A DNA stretch of 64,000 nt, taken from positions 1-64,000 of the forward strand of contig JAFXVZ010000033.1 of assembly GCA_017534535.1 (NCBI GenBank). The letters are read 5' to 3'. Of the stretch, positions 34,401 to 41,121 are shown one piece after another. The DNA is from Bacteroidaceae bacterium. GTDB lineage: Bacteria > Bacteroidota > Bacteroidia > Bacteroidales > Bacteroidaceae. A model generated the notes under the pieces. That model was not told where the DNA came from, ran no database searches, and was given only the letters and a program-made list of their open reading frames with translations. Positions within the stretch are counted from its first letter, which is position 1; each line of letters begins with the position of its first letter. The position numbers and the translations under genes were made by a program.

Positions 34401-35617
34401 CTGTGCAAGTACCGAAGGGCTTCTACAAGGATGCACCAGAAGAAGCTCTTACGGAAGATGAGATGAAATATCAGGCCGCAGTGTTTGTTGCTGTGAATAC
34501 AACCGTTAATTTGGTTAAACAAAATGTGAATGATTTTGTTGACAACATAAAAACAGCATACGATGCATATAATGCTGCTTACCAAACTTACGATGCTTTC
34601 TTGGCTGGCAAAAACGATCCTGATGGGCATATCTTACCGTTTGCTACTATTAAGTCCAAAGCTTATGCTGCAAATTTAGGTGACGATATCAATGCCGTTG
34701 ACATTGTGGATGGTGACCTGAAGATGGATGCTCCAGAAATGGTTAAGATTCCTACTGTTAGAGATCGACCTGTAGATCCAAGAACAGAAGACGGTTGGAA
34801 TAACAAGATTCTTGTTATACAAAATGCTGAAATGGCTATATACAATTTTAACCTTAGGGAATTTGATAGAGAAACTCAAAAAAAAGCACAGGCTGAAACT
34901 GATAGAGCTACATGGATTAGTGAATATAAGACCCAAGGTAAGAATTTGATGGTGGCTATCTTCAATTTGCGTAAGGCGTTTAACACAGAGAAGGACCGCG
35001 ATCTTGCCTCTCAATATGTCGAGGCAAATATGGTGAAAGGCATTGCTGACAAGTTGAGGGATTTCATGGAGATGGTAAATTGTCCGCTAACAATGAAAAA
35101 AGTCAATGATGATAATGACATACCAGAAAAGCTACCTATCTTTCTTGGCTGGGATGATGAGAAGAAACTCATCAAACGAAAAATTGTCTATGAGATGATG
35201 ATCAGCGATAATGCCACATTTAAGGCTACTATAAATGCTGGTACTCCTGCTGCTGCTCAGCAAGACAAGAAGATAAAAGAATTCTTTAAAGTAAGACCCG
35301 ATGCTAAAGTAACTGACTTTGCCAGTGATGTACAGTGGAAGTATTTCATCAGGAACATATTTGTTAATGATAGTCCAGGACATTATGTCGGACATTGGTT
35401 GTTGGATCATTGGGGGCAACCATTTAAAGACTTCTACGATATGTTTGCTCATAACAGAATTTGGAATCCTGATGCGAAGGGACGCATTCTCTTCTCCGAC
35501 AATCCGGCAAGAACAATATCGTTTACAAAGAAAGATGAACTGACATCGTCGGATAATATCGAAACGCTATCAAAGCAATTTAGTACAGAAATTTCTCGAA
35601 TTTTAGGCGAACTATAA
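31415..35617 (+). CDS. vgrG: Type VI secretion spike protein VgrG with long C-terminal extension
   Basis: The ATG at 31415 (an upstream TTG would overlap tssD) gives 1400 residues. The N-terminal gp27-like part (about 1-680) contains a Gly/Asp/Glu-rich insert near 150-190. A gp5-type OB domain (about 686-785) has DPFGLGRVRVRYPWQ, TPWIRVALPMA and GDEAMIGYENGNIERPYVIGYL. A gp5 needle beta-helix follows (about 858-925, with APNGDISITGKN and SITAGDKLTLKSG). The last 390 residues (about 1010-1400) are a mostly helical extension with a HYVGHWLLDHW cluster (H1323, H1327, D1331, H1332); I recognise no family there. It may be a fused effector or a cargo-docking domain. Confidence 0.88.
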   Translation: MNNVIYIGDFTQEFKTVPREKYQVVQHYAYSCLRSRNDAGFPHGPTLTTIMDFTLRLQLPANSKVFHKRMHDNNAYSYSFIFDPEYNTSGKKNLKNYGSAMVVVGSVIDVEETFDAQPDAEGNSKQMEVHVKLLVKDITYIGVSQSKKLVLKQDPPEPVTNGSNSGGDDGEGESNDGGKTQTSKEEPKAFVKYALYIGKSAQSVGVDEGITHLAGQRLTSDNGVAVNVLLNSLSYHKKIYQPNEITAKLSVTWSANDSRPSYKTLQDIFLFKQAELKVVDVNLDQIIAKNYYIYQIRPQYRKTSQSSCIDLELQMFSLDKLATLDKFSKAYTAKKLGADIFTPGLATFKEGDMTLEGSATNLQFLGLVNDELRIPYSVQYNETFYDFIKRLANRYGEFLFFENGQLNLGLNPGTSNYFQKAADGTDTTSPINWAEDHRLQSLSYQQLDEKAIDVDYQQNNYLDREDEETVVYVSDKTKFFNPDPVAADENLYKVDENGGITMADQYEEFRKFIVQDLLAILSGNSLAQMLADLVTTETFRVMKAGIKSAEKIEKFNKNHYNDYTTDDGFRSGDSVMHFASINGNSALATKLGDDTVLNLSSKFYSLVRKMEQDVTKKAVTLEFGEFTRPFSLGDQIQVDDTDYIVVDIKGQADMNEDGFTDFQQVTGIPLYTIEKDSTSVVVPPLQPDIQLCEAKPQRAFIDSTKDPFGLGRVRVRYPWQVKKDNDGDVVGDATPWIRVALPMAANGGSVNFSPENGDEAMIGYENGNIERPYVIGYLASPYVTHDWGDAIPDRGIMSVNGHSLTFDDGGNGMNFFYGWLPVIDTLRSFIPGAKWDLEDRNPGLANLTGGITLTDRYGLYEISASSDGRNVSVKSPMGDVKISAFTGIKVAAPNGDISITGKNVSITAGDKLTLKSGENLKKTIINESNKFGWDSGQWFAADFGLGLLNNFSSKVVESMIDFTLLRTVLEVFARPVDGTLKIKSNTHVMVEAGKGSVQVPKGFYKDAPEEALTEDEMKYQAAVFVAVNTTVNLVKQNVNDFVDNIKTAYDAYNAAYQTYDAFLAGKNDPDGHILPFATIKSKAYAANLGDDINAVDIVDGDLKMDAPEMVKIPTVRDRPVDPRTEDGWNNKILVIQNAEMAIYNFNLREFDRETQKKAQAETDRATWISEYKTQGKNLMVAIFNLRKAFNTEKDRDLASQYVEANMVKGIADKLRDFMEMVNCPLTMKKVNDDNDIPEKLPIFLGWDDEKKLIKRKIVYEMMISDNATFKATINAGTPAAAQQDKKIKEFFKVRPDAKVTDFASDVQWKYFIRNIFVNDSPGHYVGHWLLDHWGQPFKDFYDMFAHNRIWNPDAKGRILFSDNPARTISFTKKDELTSSDNIETLSKQFSTEISRILGEL

Positions 35618-35619
35618 TT

Positions 35620-37590
35620 ATGGCTTCAAAATTAACAGGATGGGTGGCTGCACTCAACAAGATGCAGACCTGCATGACAAAGAATTTGGAAGAGATACGA
35701 AAGCAGAAGCGCGAAATACAGCAGCTCAAGGACGATATCTACAGTCGTCTGGCTGAGGGCACTTATATCCGCAACGACCATCGTATCATCCTCTCTGCAC
35801 CCGAAATAGTTATTGGCAATGTGGATGACCACGGCATGCTGTTTGGCGACACAGGCTCTGTTGTGGTCAGAGGCGGCAGTGTGAGTTTGGAAGGATCAGG
35901 CGACATGGGATCGGTAAGTACTAGGGCACCCTATATCAGTCAAAAAGCCGTTGACCCTGGAGCTGACGGCGTTCAGGAGGCAGTGGTGGCAAACTCTTCT
36001 ATTGTGAGTCAGGCCAAGAGTATTGTGATTCAGAGCAACGAGTCGGAAGGCTACTTCTCGCAGTCACCTATTTCAGCTGGTAGTACAGGCGTGCGCATAC
36101 ATGCAGACGAAAGTCTTGAAATTGATGTCACTAAGTCTGTAAAGTTAAGAGGTGACAGCATCAAGGACAGCCTCACGGCATTGGAAAAGGAAAAAATGTC
36201 GCTGACAATTGATGTTAACAAGAAAATGGTAGATATGGCTGCCATGACCGCAGAGATGGAAGCTCTGTTTACAGCTAGCGACTTGCTGAATACAGGCGAG
36301 CTGATGACACGTGCCAATGTGATGGACCTCAGTGATGCGCAAGATCAATTTGAGACAATGGTGCCTGTGTTGCACAACTCATTGGAGAACTGCATTAGGA
36401 CCATCTCTGTTTTGGCAGAAACAAACCGTCGTATAACGGCACTGAAGAAAGAGCAGAAGAAGCTCGAAGCCGCCAAGTCTGATTTCGAGAAAGAGAGCAT
36501 TGGCACGCGATTGGCCGTTCGTGCGGAAAGAATGGACTTCTTGGCAGTGGATGGCGATGGCAATATTCGTACCACGCCTGATGCGTTGGTCAACATACAA
36601 ACTGGCAGGCTAAACCTGAGTACCTGTAAGGTGGATGGGTCTCTGATAGACAATAGTGGAGTCCATATCGCCACGAAGGATGTAATGATTGATACCACTG
36701 ATTCTAAGCTGGATAAGGATGGTAATGGCGATCTGCCAGTGATGGGCAGCTTTACCGTGAATGCCAAGAACGTGCTTTTCAGCAGTGTGGACAATAAAGT
36801 CAATAATGGTAAATCAGAAGTGGTTGAACAGACCAAGAACAGCTCTTTCACTGTGCAGGCGGAGAATACACTGTTCTACTCAACAGACTTTAAAGAAGAG
36901 AAGAATTCGGGCACATTCAGCATCGGTGTGGAAAATGTTTCTATGGGCTCTGTCGACAAGGATAAGAACACCACGGGCAAGTTGACAGTTCAGATGAAGG
37001 AAATGGCATTGTTCTCGGAGGACAAGGACAAGAACGCTTCGGGCGCAATGAACATTAAGGTGGAGAAGATGGGTGTTGCCGCTGTGGATAAGGGTGGCAG
37101 GGCAATTGGGCAGATAGCCTTGAATGGCAAGAATGTGTTTGTGAAGTCGATGGATGTTGACGACAAGGGCAAAGACAAGAACCTCGCTTCCGGAGGCAAT
37201 ATGGTGCTGGTAGCTGAGAAGATGTTCGTGGGTCGTACCGCCAAGAAAAACACTGCAAAGGTGGTGCAGATATCGGCAGACAAGACAGGTCTATATGGTA
37301 ACTCTACTACTGAGGTGCAGCAAGGCGAGGGCAAGTCTATGGTGCAATTGGATAGCGGCAACCTATCCATATCAGGTTCTAAGACCCAGCTCTATGGCGA
37401 TACCACCGTCAATGCAAAAGCAGAATTCAAGGCCGATGTCAAGGCTCCGAAACTCACTGCGGACAACTTGGAAGCGAAAACATCGTTCAAGAGTGCGAAC
37501 ATCAGCGATGGTTTTGCCGTACCTGGTGCTCCGTCAACGGCGAGCCTGAGTGCGAAGCTGAAGGAGGAAGATGCTCCTGAAGCAGTATAG
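35620..37590 (+). CDS. VgrG-associated protein with 22-residue beta-solenoid repeats
   Basis: The 656-residue protein starts 2 nt after the VgrG stop. An N-terminal coiled coil (about 18-45) precedes a gp5-needle-like stretch (IRNDHRIILSAPEIVIG). A long central helical region (about 185-300) follows, and then from about residue 376 to 545 there are at least six repeats of about 22 residues with the pattern G-x-hydrophobic-x-V, then MALFS/MGSVD and DKDKN. This predicts an elongated beta-helix or solenoid. No signal peptide. A second needle element or a cargo carrier mounted on the spike is the best guess; I know of no named family. Confidence 0.7.
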   Translation: MASKLTGWVAALNKMQTCMTKNLEEIRKQKREIQQLKDDIYSRLAEGTYIRNDHRIILSAPEIVIGNVDDHGMLFGDTGSVVVRGGSVSLEGSGDMGSVSTRAPYISQKAVDPGADGVQEAVVANSSIVSQAKSIVIQSNESEGYFSQSPISAGSTGVRIHADESLEIDVTKSVKLRGDSIKDSLTALEKEKMSLTIDVNKKMVDMAAMTAEMEALFTASDLLNTGELMTRANVMDLSDAQDQFETMVPVLHNSLENCIRTISVLAETNRRITALKKEQKKLEAAKSDFEKESIGTRLAVRAERMDFLAVDGDGNIRTTPDALVNIQTGRLNLSTCKVDGSLIDNSGVHIATKDVMIDTTDSKLDKDGNGDLPVMGSFTVNAKNVLFSSVDNKVNNGKSEVVEQTKNSSFTVQAENTLFYSTDFKEEKNSGTFSIGVENVSMGSVDKDKNTTGKLTVQMKEMALFSEDKDKNASGAMNIKVEKMGVAAVDKGGRAIGQIALNGKNVFVKSMDVDDKGKDKNLASGGNMVLVAEKMFVGRTAKKNTAKVVQISADKTGLYGNSTTEVQQGEGKSMVQLDSGNLSISGSKTQLYGDTTVNAKAEFKADVKAPKLTADNLEAKTSFKSANISDGFAVPGAPSTASLSAKLKEEDAPEAV

Positions 37591-37636
37591 AGAATGTATA
37601 ATAAACAATGAAGAATGCACTTCATTTAATAGGAAA
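37588..37636. repeat. Heptamer spacer between solenoid and coiled-coil genes
   Basis: From the TAG stop at 37588 the 51-bp gap reads in 7-base units (TAGAGAA, TGTATAA, then TAAACAA, TGAAGAA and others to about 37636). AATGAAG (37607-37613) and CTTCATT (37620-37626) form a small hairpin inside it. Confidence 0.5.
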
Positions 37637-37641
37637 GTAAT

Positions 37642-38352
37642 ATGAGAAGGGCTACAGAAATAGTTTTGAACGAGATGAAAAGAAAAATGAGTGGCTATGC
37701 TGTGATGATGCAGTATAATTTCATGAACTTGTGTGTCAAGGCAGAGCCAGCTTCATTGCTTTCACTCACTATCAGAAATAGTGAAGATGATGCTTTAAAC
37801 ATCGAGGATGCGGCAGGTGTCATGCGGAAAAATGATTATCAGTTTGAGGTAGTACCTAAGTCTGAGGACTTGCTTAATCCCATCTGCAGGGCTATTGTGG
37901 TGAGTCATCCAGAGTTTAAGATGGAAACCATCACTGCAAGTGAAGACAAACGAGTATATACGCAGGATAAAGACGAACAGCATATTATCGTTACGATGCC
38001 GGAGGTGAACAAGGATCGCCACGATTTGCTGATGGATTCAGTGAAAGCACAGTATGATGATTGTTCAGCGAGAATAGACAAGGTAAGGGCAGATTATCTG
38101 ATCAGATTACAAGAGAATTTAGCTTCATATCCTCCTGCTGATTATGATGAGGCAAAAGATGAGGTTGACAAGTCATACGACCAACATAAGGACATCATCA
38201 AGACTTATCGTGATAATAAGGAAAAAGAGATTGAGGATGCTTACCAGCGCTGGCTGACCAATCATAAAGATGAAGCTTTCCAAGATGAAGAAGATCAGGA
38301 AGAAGATAGGGGTGACGTTTTAACAACCTTCAACTTTAATAGCGAATATTGA
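37642..38352 (+). CDS. Small coiled-coil protein of the VgrG island, unknown function
   Basis: The 236-residue cytoplasmic protein has a mixed alpha/beta N-terminal half (about 1-115) and a charged, strongly helical second half (about 130-205, with repeated Asp-Lys and Glu-Lys pairs), ending in an acidic DEEDQEEDRGD stretch. I recognise no family. As the last gene of the tssD-vgrG-solenoid group it could be an effector, an immunity protein or an adaptor/chaperone that loads cargo on the spike; the sequence does not decide between these. Confidence 0.65.
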   Translation: MRRATEIVLNEMKRKMSGYAVMMQYNFMNLCVKAEPASLLSLTIRNSEDDALNIEDAAGVMRKNDYQFEVVPKSEDLLNPICRAIVVSHPEFKMETITASEDKRVYTQDKDEQHIIVTMPEVNKDRHDLLMDSVKAQYDDCSARIDKVRADYLIRLQENLASYPPADYDEAKDEVDKSYDQHKDIIKTYRDNKEKEIEDAYQRWLTNHKDEAFQDEEDQEEDRGDVLTTFNFNSEY

Positions 38353-38416
38353 TATCACTTCCTCAATGACCTTATAGTTGGATAACTCATAATCGCTCCT
38401 CTATACACCTCATCTT

Positions 38417-38429
38417 GGACTTGATTCGC
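38417..38429. repeat. 13-mer shared in inverted form with 61206-61218
   Basis: GGACTTGATTCGC here is the exact reverse complement of the sequence at 61206-61218, and both copies lie beside a 22-bp periodic array. A related CTTGATTCGTGAT occurs at 19248-19260. Confidence 0.6.
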
Positions 38430-38487
38430 AATAAGTGGATAGGGAGCGAAGATATGGTTTTGTAGAGCCGTCAAAGAACCTGGGGCG

Positions 38488-38575
38488 ATTGCTTCAAGTA
38501 ATTAGGCCTTTTACTTCAAGTAATCGGGGCATTTGCTTCAAGCAATTGAACCATCAGCTTCAAGAAATGACTTTT
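38488..38575. repeat. Array of four degenerate 22-bp repeats
   Basis: The core (G/A)CTTCAAG starts at 38491, 38513, 38535 and 38557, exactly 22 bases apart each time. The following three bases are TAA, TAA, CAA and AAA. The third unit contains an odd palindrome, TTGCTTCAAGCAA. The array lies in the 439-bp gap between the convergent coiled-coil and miaA genes, which holds no gene. Two TAGACACTTT copies (38587-38596, 38617-38626) follow. Confidence 0.8.
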
Positions 38576-38666
38576 CCTGATTATACTAGACACTTTATCT
38601 CTTCAAACTGATACAGTAGACACTTTCTTTGTAGCCATACAGAAACAATGGTAGCCCGTCTTACAA

Positions 38667-38781
38667 CCTTACATTCTTACATTTGTTTTTTTCGTTTTCC
38701 ACTTACATGAACCCTTACTATCTCTATATTTTCTAACTTGCGAAAGAGAATAATCAAAATTGCTAATGTAAGATTGTAAGG
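38667..38781. repeat. Imperfect 17-bp inverted repeat built of 8-mers
   Basis: CCTTACATTCTTACATT (38667-38683) and AATGTAAGATTGTAAGG (38765-38781) are complementary except for one position. Each arm is made of CTTACAnn 8-mers or their complement. The right arm ends 11 bases before the miaA stop, so the element may help terminate the minus-strand operon. Confidence 0.6.
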
Positions 38782-38791
38782 TGGAGCATGA

Positions 38792-39697
38792 TCATCTTTG
38801 CAGTAAAGACTGTGCGCAAAAGTCTATGATTTCTTGCTGTTGGTCAGGATGGAACCAGTGGATGGCGGGGTCTTTTTTAAACCAGGTGAGTTGCTTCTTG
38901 GCATAGACACGTGTGTTACGTTTGATCTTCTCAACAGCTTCTTCAAAAGTCCATTCGCCATCAAAGTATTTGAAGAGTTCCTTGTAGCCCACTGTGTTGA
39001 GGGAGTTAAGGTTACGCAGGGGATAGACTCGGCGCGCTTCATCAAGCATGCCCTGCTGCATCATCTCATCTACACGTTGGTTGATACGGGCGAAAAGTTC
39101 GGAGCGTTCACGGTTGAGGCCTATCTTGATGATGTTAAAGGGGCGATTGGCAGGCTTGCGTTGGCGGAATGAGGTGAAGGTTAGGCCAGTCATATAGCAG
39201 ATTTCCAACGCGTGGACGATGCGTTTGTAGTTTTTTAGATCTACGATGTTATAATATTCGGGGTCAAGGAGCTTGAGTTCACGCTGCAGGCCTTCTAAGC
39301 CTATCTCATCATATTTCTGCCACATCATGGTTCTTGTCTCTTCATCTACGGTAGGGATGTCGTCAATGCCTTGACACACAGCATCGATGTACATCATCGA
39401 GCCACCAGTCATCAGGGCCACATCTTGGGTTTGGAAGAGTCGGTCGAGAAGGGCTAATACCTCGTCGGCATACAGGGCAGCACTGTAGTAGTCGGTAAGT
39501 TGCAGAGTCCCCACAAAATAGTGTTTTACGCGAAATAATTCCTCTGGAGTGGGGGCGGCTGTTCCTATCTTCAAGTCAGCATAAAGTTGCCTCGAGTCGG
39601 CAGAGATGATGCTTGTGTGCAGCGTTTCCGCCAATTCGAGGCTTAGCTTTGTTTTGCCTACGGCAGTGGGACCTAATATTACGACTAAAGATTTCAT
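38792..39697 (-). CDS. miaA: tRNA dimethylallyltransferase
   Basis: The frame is open upstream, but the ATG at 39695-39697 starts exactly at the P-loop strand, giving 301 residues, the usual length. Walker A is GPTAVGKT near the N-terminus, followed by [16 protein letters not shown] (the DSRQ substrate motif). Later come the tRNA-binding region and NTVGYKEL with the Tyr-Ala-Lys-Lys-Gln-Leu-Thr-Trp-Phe motif. The enzyme adds a dimethylallyl group to A37 of tRNAs reading UNN codons. It is the last gene of the lpxD-lpxC-lpxA operon and starts 40 nt after the preceding stop. Confidence 0.96.
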   Translation of the reverse strand: MKSLVVILGPTAVGKTKLSLELAETLHTSIISADSRQLYADLKIGTAAPTPEELFRVKHYFVGTLQLTDYYSAALYADEVLALLDRLFQTQDVALMTGGSMMYIDAVCQGIDDIPTVDEETRTMMWQKYDEIGLEGLQRELKLLDPEYYNIVDLKNYKRIVHALEICYMTGLTFTSFRQRKPANRPFNIIKIGLNRERSELFARINQRVDEMMQQGMLDEARRVYPLRNLNSLNTVGYKELFKYFDGEWTFEEAVEKIKRNTRVYAKKQLTWFKKDPAIHWFHPDQQQEIIDFCAQSLLQR

Positions 39698-39701
39698 GTT
39701 A

Positions 39702-39736
39702 TTGACGATTGACGATTGACAATTGTCAATTGTCAA
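39702..39736. repeat. Five tandem heptamers TTGACGA/TTGACAA/TTGTCAA
   Basis: Units at 39702, 39709 and 39716 (TTGACGA twice, TTGACAA) are mirrored by TTGTCAA units at 39723 and 39730, making a palindromic centre at 39722/39723. The repeat fills almost the whole gap between the pRiA4b-like gene and miaA. Confidence 0.75.
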
Positions 39737-39737
39737 T

Positions 39738-40310
39738 TTAATAAATATCTGAGCCATCGTAGGAATCGCCACCAACGATACCATCGAGACCTTCATAGCC
39801 CTCGGCATCAATCTCGTCGGTGTTGTAGCCTTGGTCGCCATAAAAGTCCTCACCCAAATCGTCAGATCCAGCAGTGAGTTTCTTCTCCATCTCGTCGAAG
39901 TCCATTGTCTGTGCAGGAGCTTCACCACGACTCTTAGTGCATACGGCTTGGTCGAGGTTCTTGCCTGTGATAACCTCCATCAGTTTGATGAAGAAGCAGC
40001 GGTCGGTCATGTAGTCGAACACGTAGATAAGCTTCTGGTAGGTATCTTCATCCATCAGCTTACCAATGCGCGTATCTGCCATGATGTAGCTGTCAGTGTC
40101 TGCATCAGTGTCCATTTCTTCAAGGGTCACCTCGATGTCTTTGTTCCATTCATCGTCGCACACGAAGAATGAGGCGAGTTCACCCTCATGGTAGCCTACT
40201 GATTCCAGTATGGCTTTGTGAAAATCCAGGAATGTAGCATCTGGATCTATCTGTATCTCCCTGAGGAAATTGTCAACCTCGTCGGAGATGATTGTAAATC
40301 TGTAAACCAT
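39738..40310 (-). CDS. Plasmid pRiA4b ORF-3-like family protein
   Basis: The 190-residue protein starts with the family pattern [34 protein letters not shown] and continues with [19 protein letters not shown], which matches the pRiA4b ORF-3/TnpR-passenger fold. The C-terminal 50 residues are low-complexity and very acidic, rich in Asp, Gly and Tyr. The function of the family is unknown; despite the name there is no sign of a mobile element here. It sits 4 nt after lpxA in the lipid A operon, a position I recall as usual in Bacteroidetes. Confidence 0.82.
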   Translation of the reverse strand: MVYRFTIISDEVDNFLREIQIDPDATFLDFHKAILESVGYHEGELASFFVCDDEWNKDIEVTLEEMDTDADTDSYIMADTRIGKLMDEDTYQKLIYVFDYMTDRCFFIKLMEVITGKNLDQAVCTKSRGEAPAQTMDFDEMEKKLTAGSDDLGEDFYGDQGYNTDEIDAEGYEGLDGIVGGDSYDGSDIY

Positions 40311-40314
40311 AGTA

Positions 40315-41094
40315 TTAGCCAGTTATAATTCCACGTTTTGATGAGCGGATGAAATCAACGATGTACTTGATTTCGGGGGTGATAACCATCTCCTCCTCAA
40401 TCTTACGCAGGGCATTCGTGACATTCAGACCGCTTTGATAAATCACACGGTAGGCGTTATGAATCTGTTCGATGGTCTCGTTAGAGAAGCCACGACGACG
40501 CAGACCTACGATGTTGATGCCACAGTATATGGTGGGCTCACGACCTGCGATGATGTATGGAGGAATGTCTTTCGAGAAGCGACAGCCACCCTGAATCATC
40601 ACATAACCACCCACGCGGCAGAACTGATGCACCAGCACTACAGCGCTGATAATGGCATTGTCTTCAATTTCCACCTCACCAGCTAGCTTCGTTGAATTGC
40701 CGATGATGAGGCCATTGCCCAGGACACAATCATGAGCCACATGCATGTTTTCCATTAAAAGGCAGTTGCTACCCACCACCGTCTCACCACGGGAAGCCGT
40801 GCCGCGACTGATGGTGACATTCTCACGGATACTGTTGTTGTTGCCTATAATTGCCACACTGTCCTCACCCTTGAACTTCAGGTCTTGGGGAAGTGTGCTA
40901 ATGCTGCATCCCGGGAAGAACGTGTTGCCATTGCCGATGCGGGCACCATAGTGAATAGACACATTGTTCATTAACACATTGTTGTCGCCTAGCTCAACAC
41001 CCTTGTCGATGAAGCAGAAAGGACCTATCTGATTGCCATCGCCCAATTTAGCTGCTGGGTCAACGTATGCCAATGGACTAATTTGATTGCTCAT
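40315..41094 (-). CDS. lpxA: Acyl-ACP--UDP-N-acetylglucosamine O-acyltransferase
   Basis: The 259-residue cytoplasmic enzyme carries out the first step of lipid A synthesis, moving a 3-hydroxyacyl chain onto UDP-GlcNAc. Hexapeptide repeats (IGPFCFID, IGNGNTFFPG and so on) form a left-handed beta-helix over about 1-185. The catalytic His corresponds to H121 in NMHVAHDCVLGNG. The C-terminal helical domain has GLRRRGFSNETI. It follows lpxC/fabZ by 27 nt of heptamer repeat. Confidence 0.97.
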   Translation of the reverse strand: MSNQISPLAYVDPAAKLGDGNQIGPFCFIDKGVELGDNNVLMNNVSIHYGARIGNGNTFFPGCSISTLPQDLKFKGEDSVAIIGNNNSIRENVTISRGTASRGETVVGSNCLLMENMHVAHDCVLGNGLIIGNSTKLAGEVEIEDNAIISAVVLVHQFCRVGGYVMIQGGCRFSKDIPPYIIAGREPTIYCGINIVGLRRRGFSNETIEQIHNAYRVIYQSGLNVTNALRKIEEEMVITPEIKYIVDFIRSSKRGIITG

Positions 41095-41121
41095 TTTTAA
41101 TGAATAATGAATAGTGAATAA
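41094..41121. repeat. TGAATAA heptamers between lpxC/fabZ and lpxA
   Basis: The 27-bp gap reads TGAATAA (41101-41107), TGAATAG (41108-41114) and TGAATAA (41115-41121), preceded by TTTTTAA. Confidence 0.6.

Noticed and set aside
30982-38352. Prophage tail module instead of type VI genes
   Set aside because: VgrG and Hcp-like proteins resemble tail spike and tube proteins, but no sheath, baseplate, capsid, lysis or integrase gene is present, and the tssD pattern fits the Bacteroidetes type VI family.
38488-38575. CRISPR array
   Set aside because: Repeat cores are only about 8-12 bases and degenerate, the whole unit is 22 bp, and no cas genes are in the window.
38792-39928. Extended 378-residue start for miaA
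   Set aside because: The extra residues come from the heptamer repeat and the pRiA4b-like gene; the P-loop strand begins at the ATG at 39697.
39738-40310. Mobile element, suggested by the pRiA4b ORF-3 name
   Set aside because: There is no transposase, terminal repeat or integrase; the gene lies in a tight housekeeping operon.
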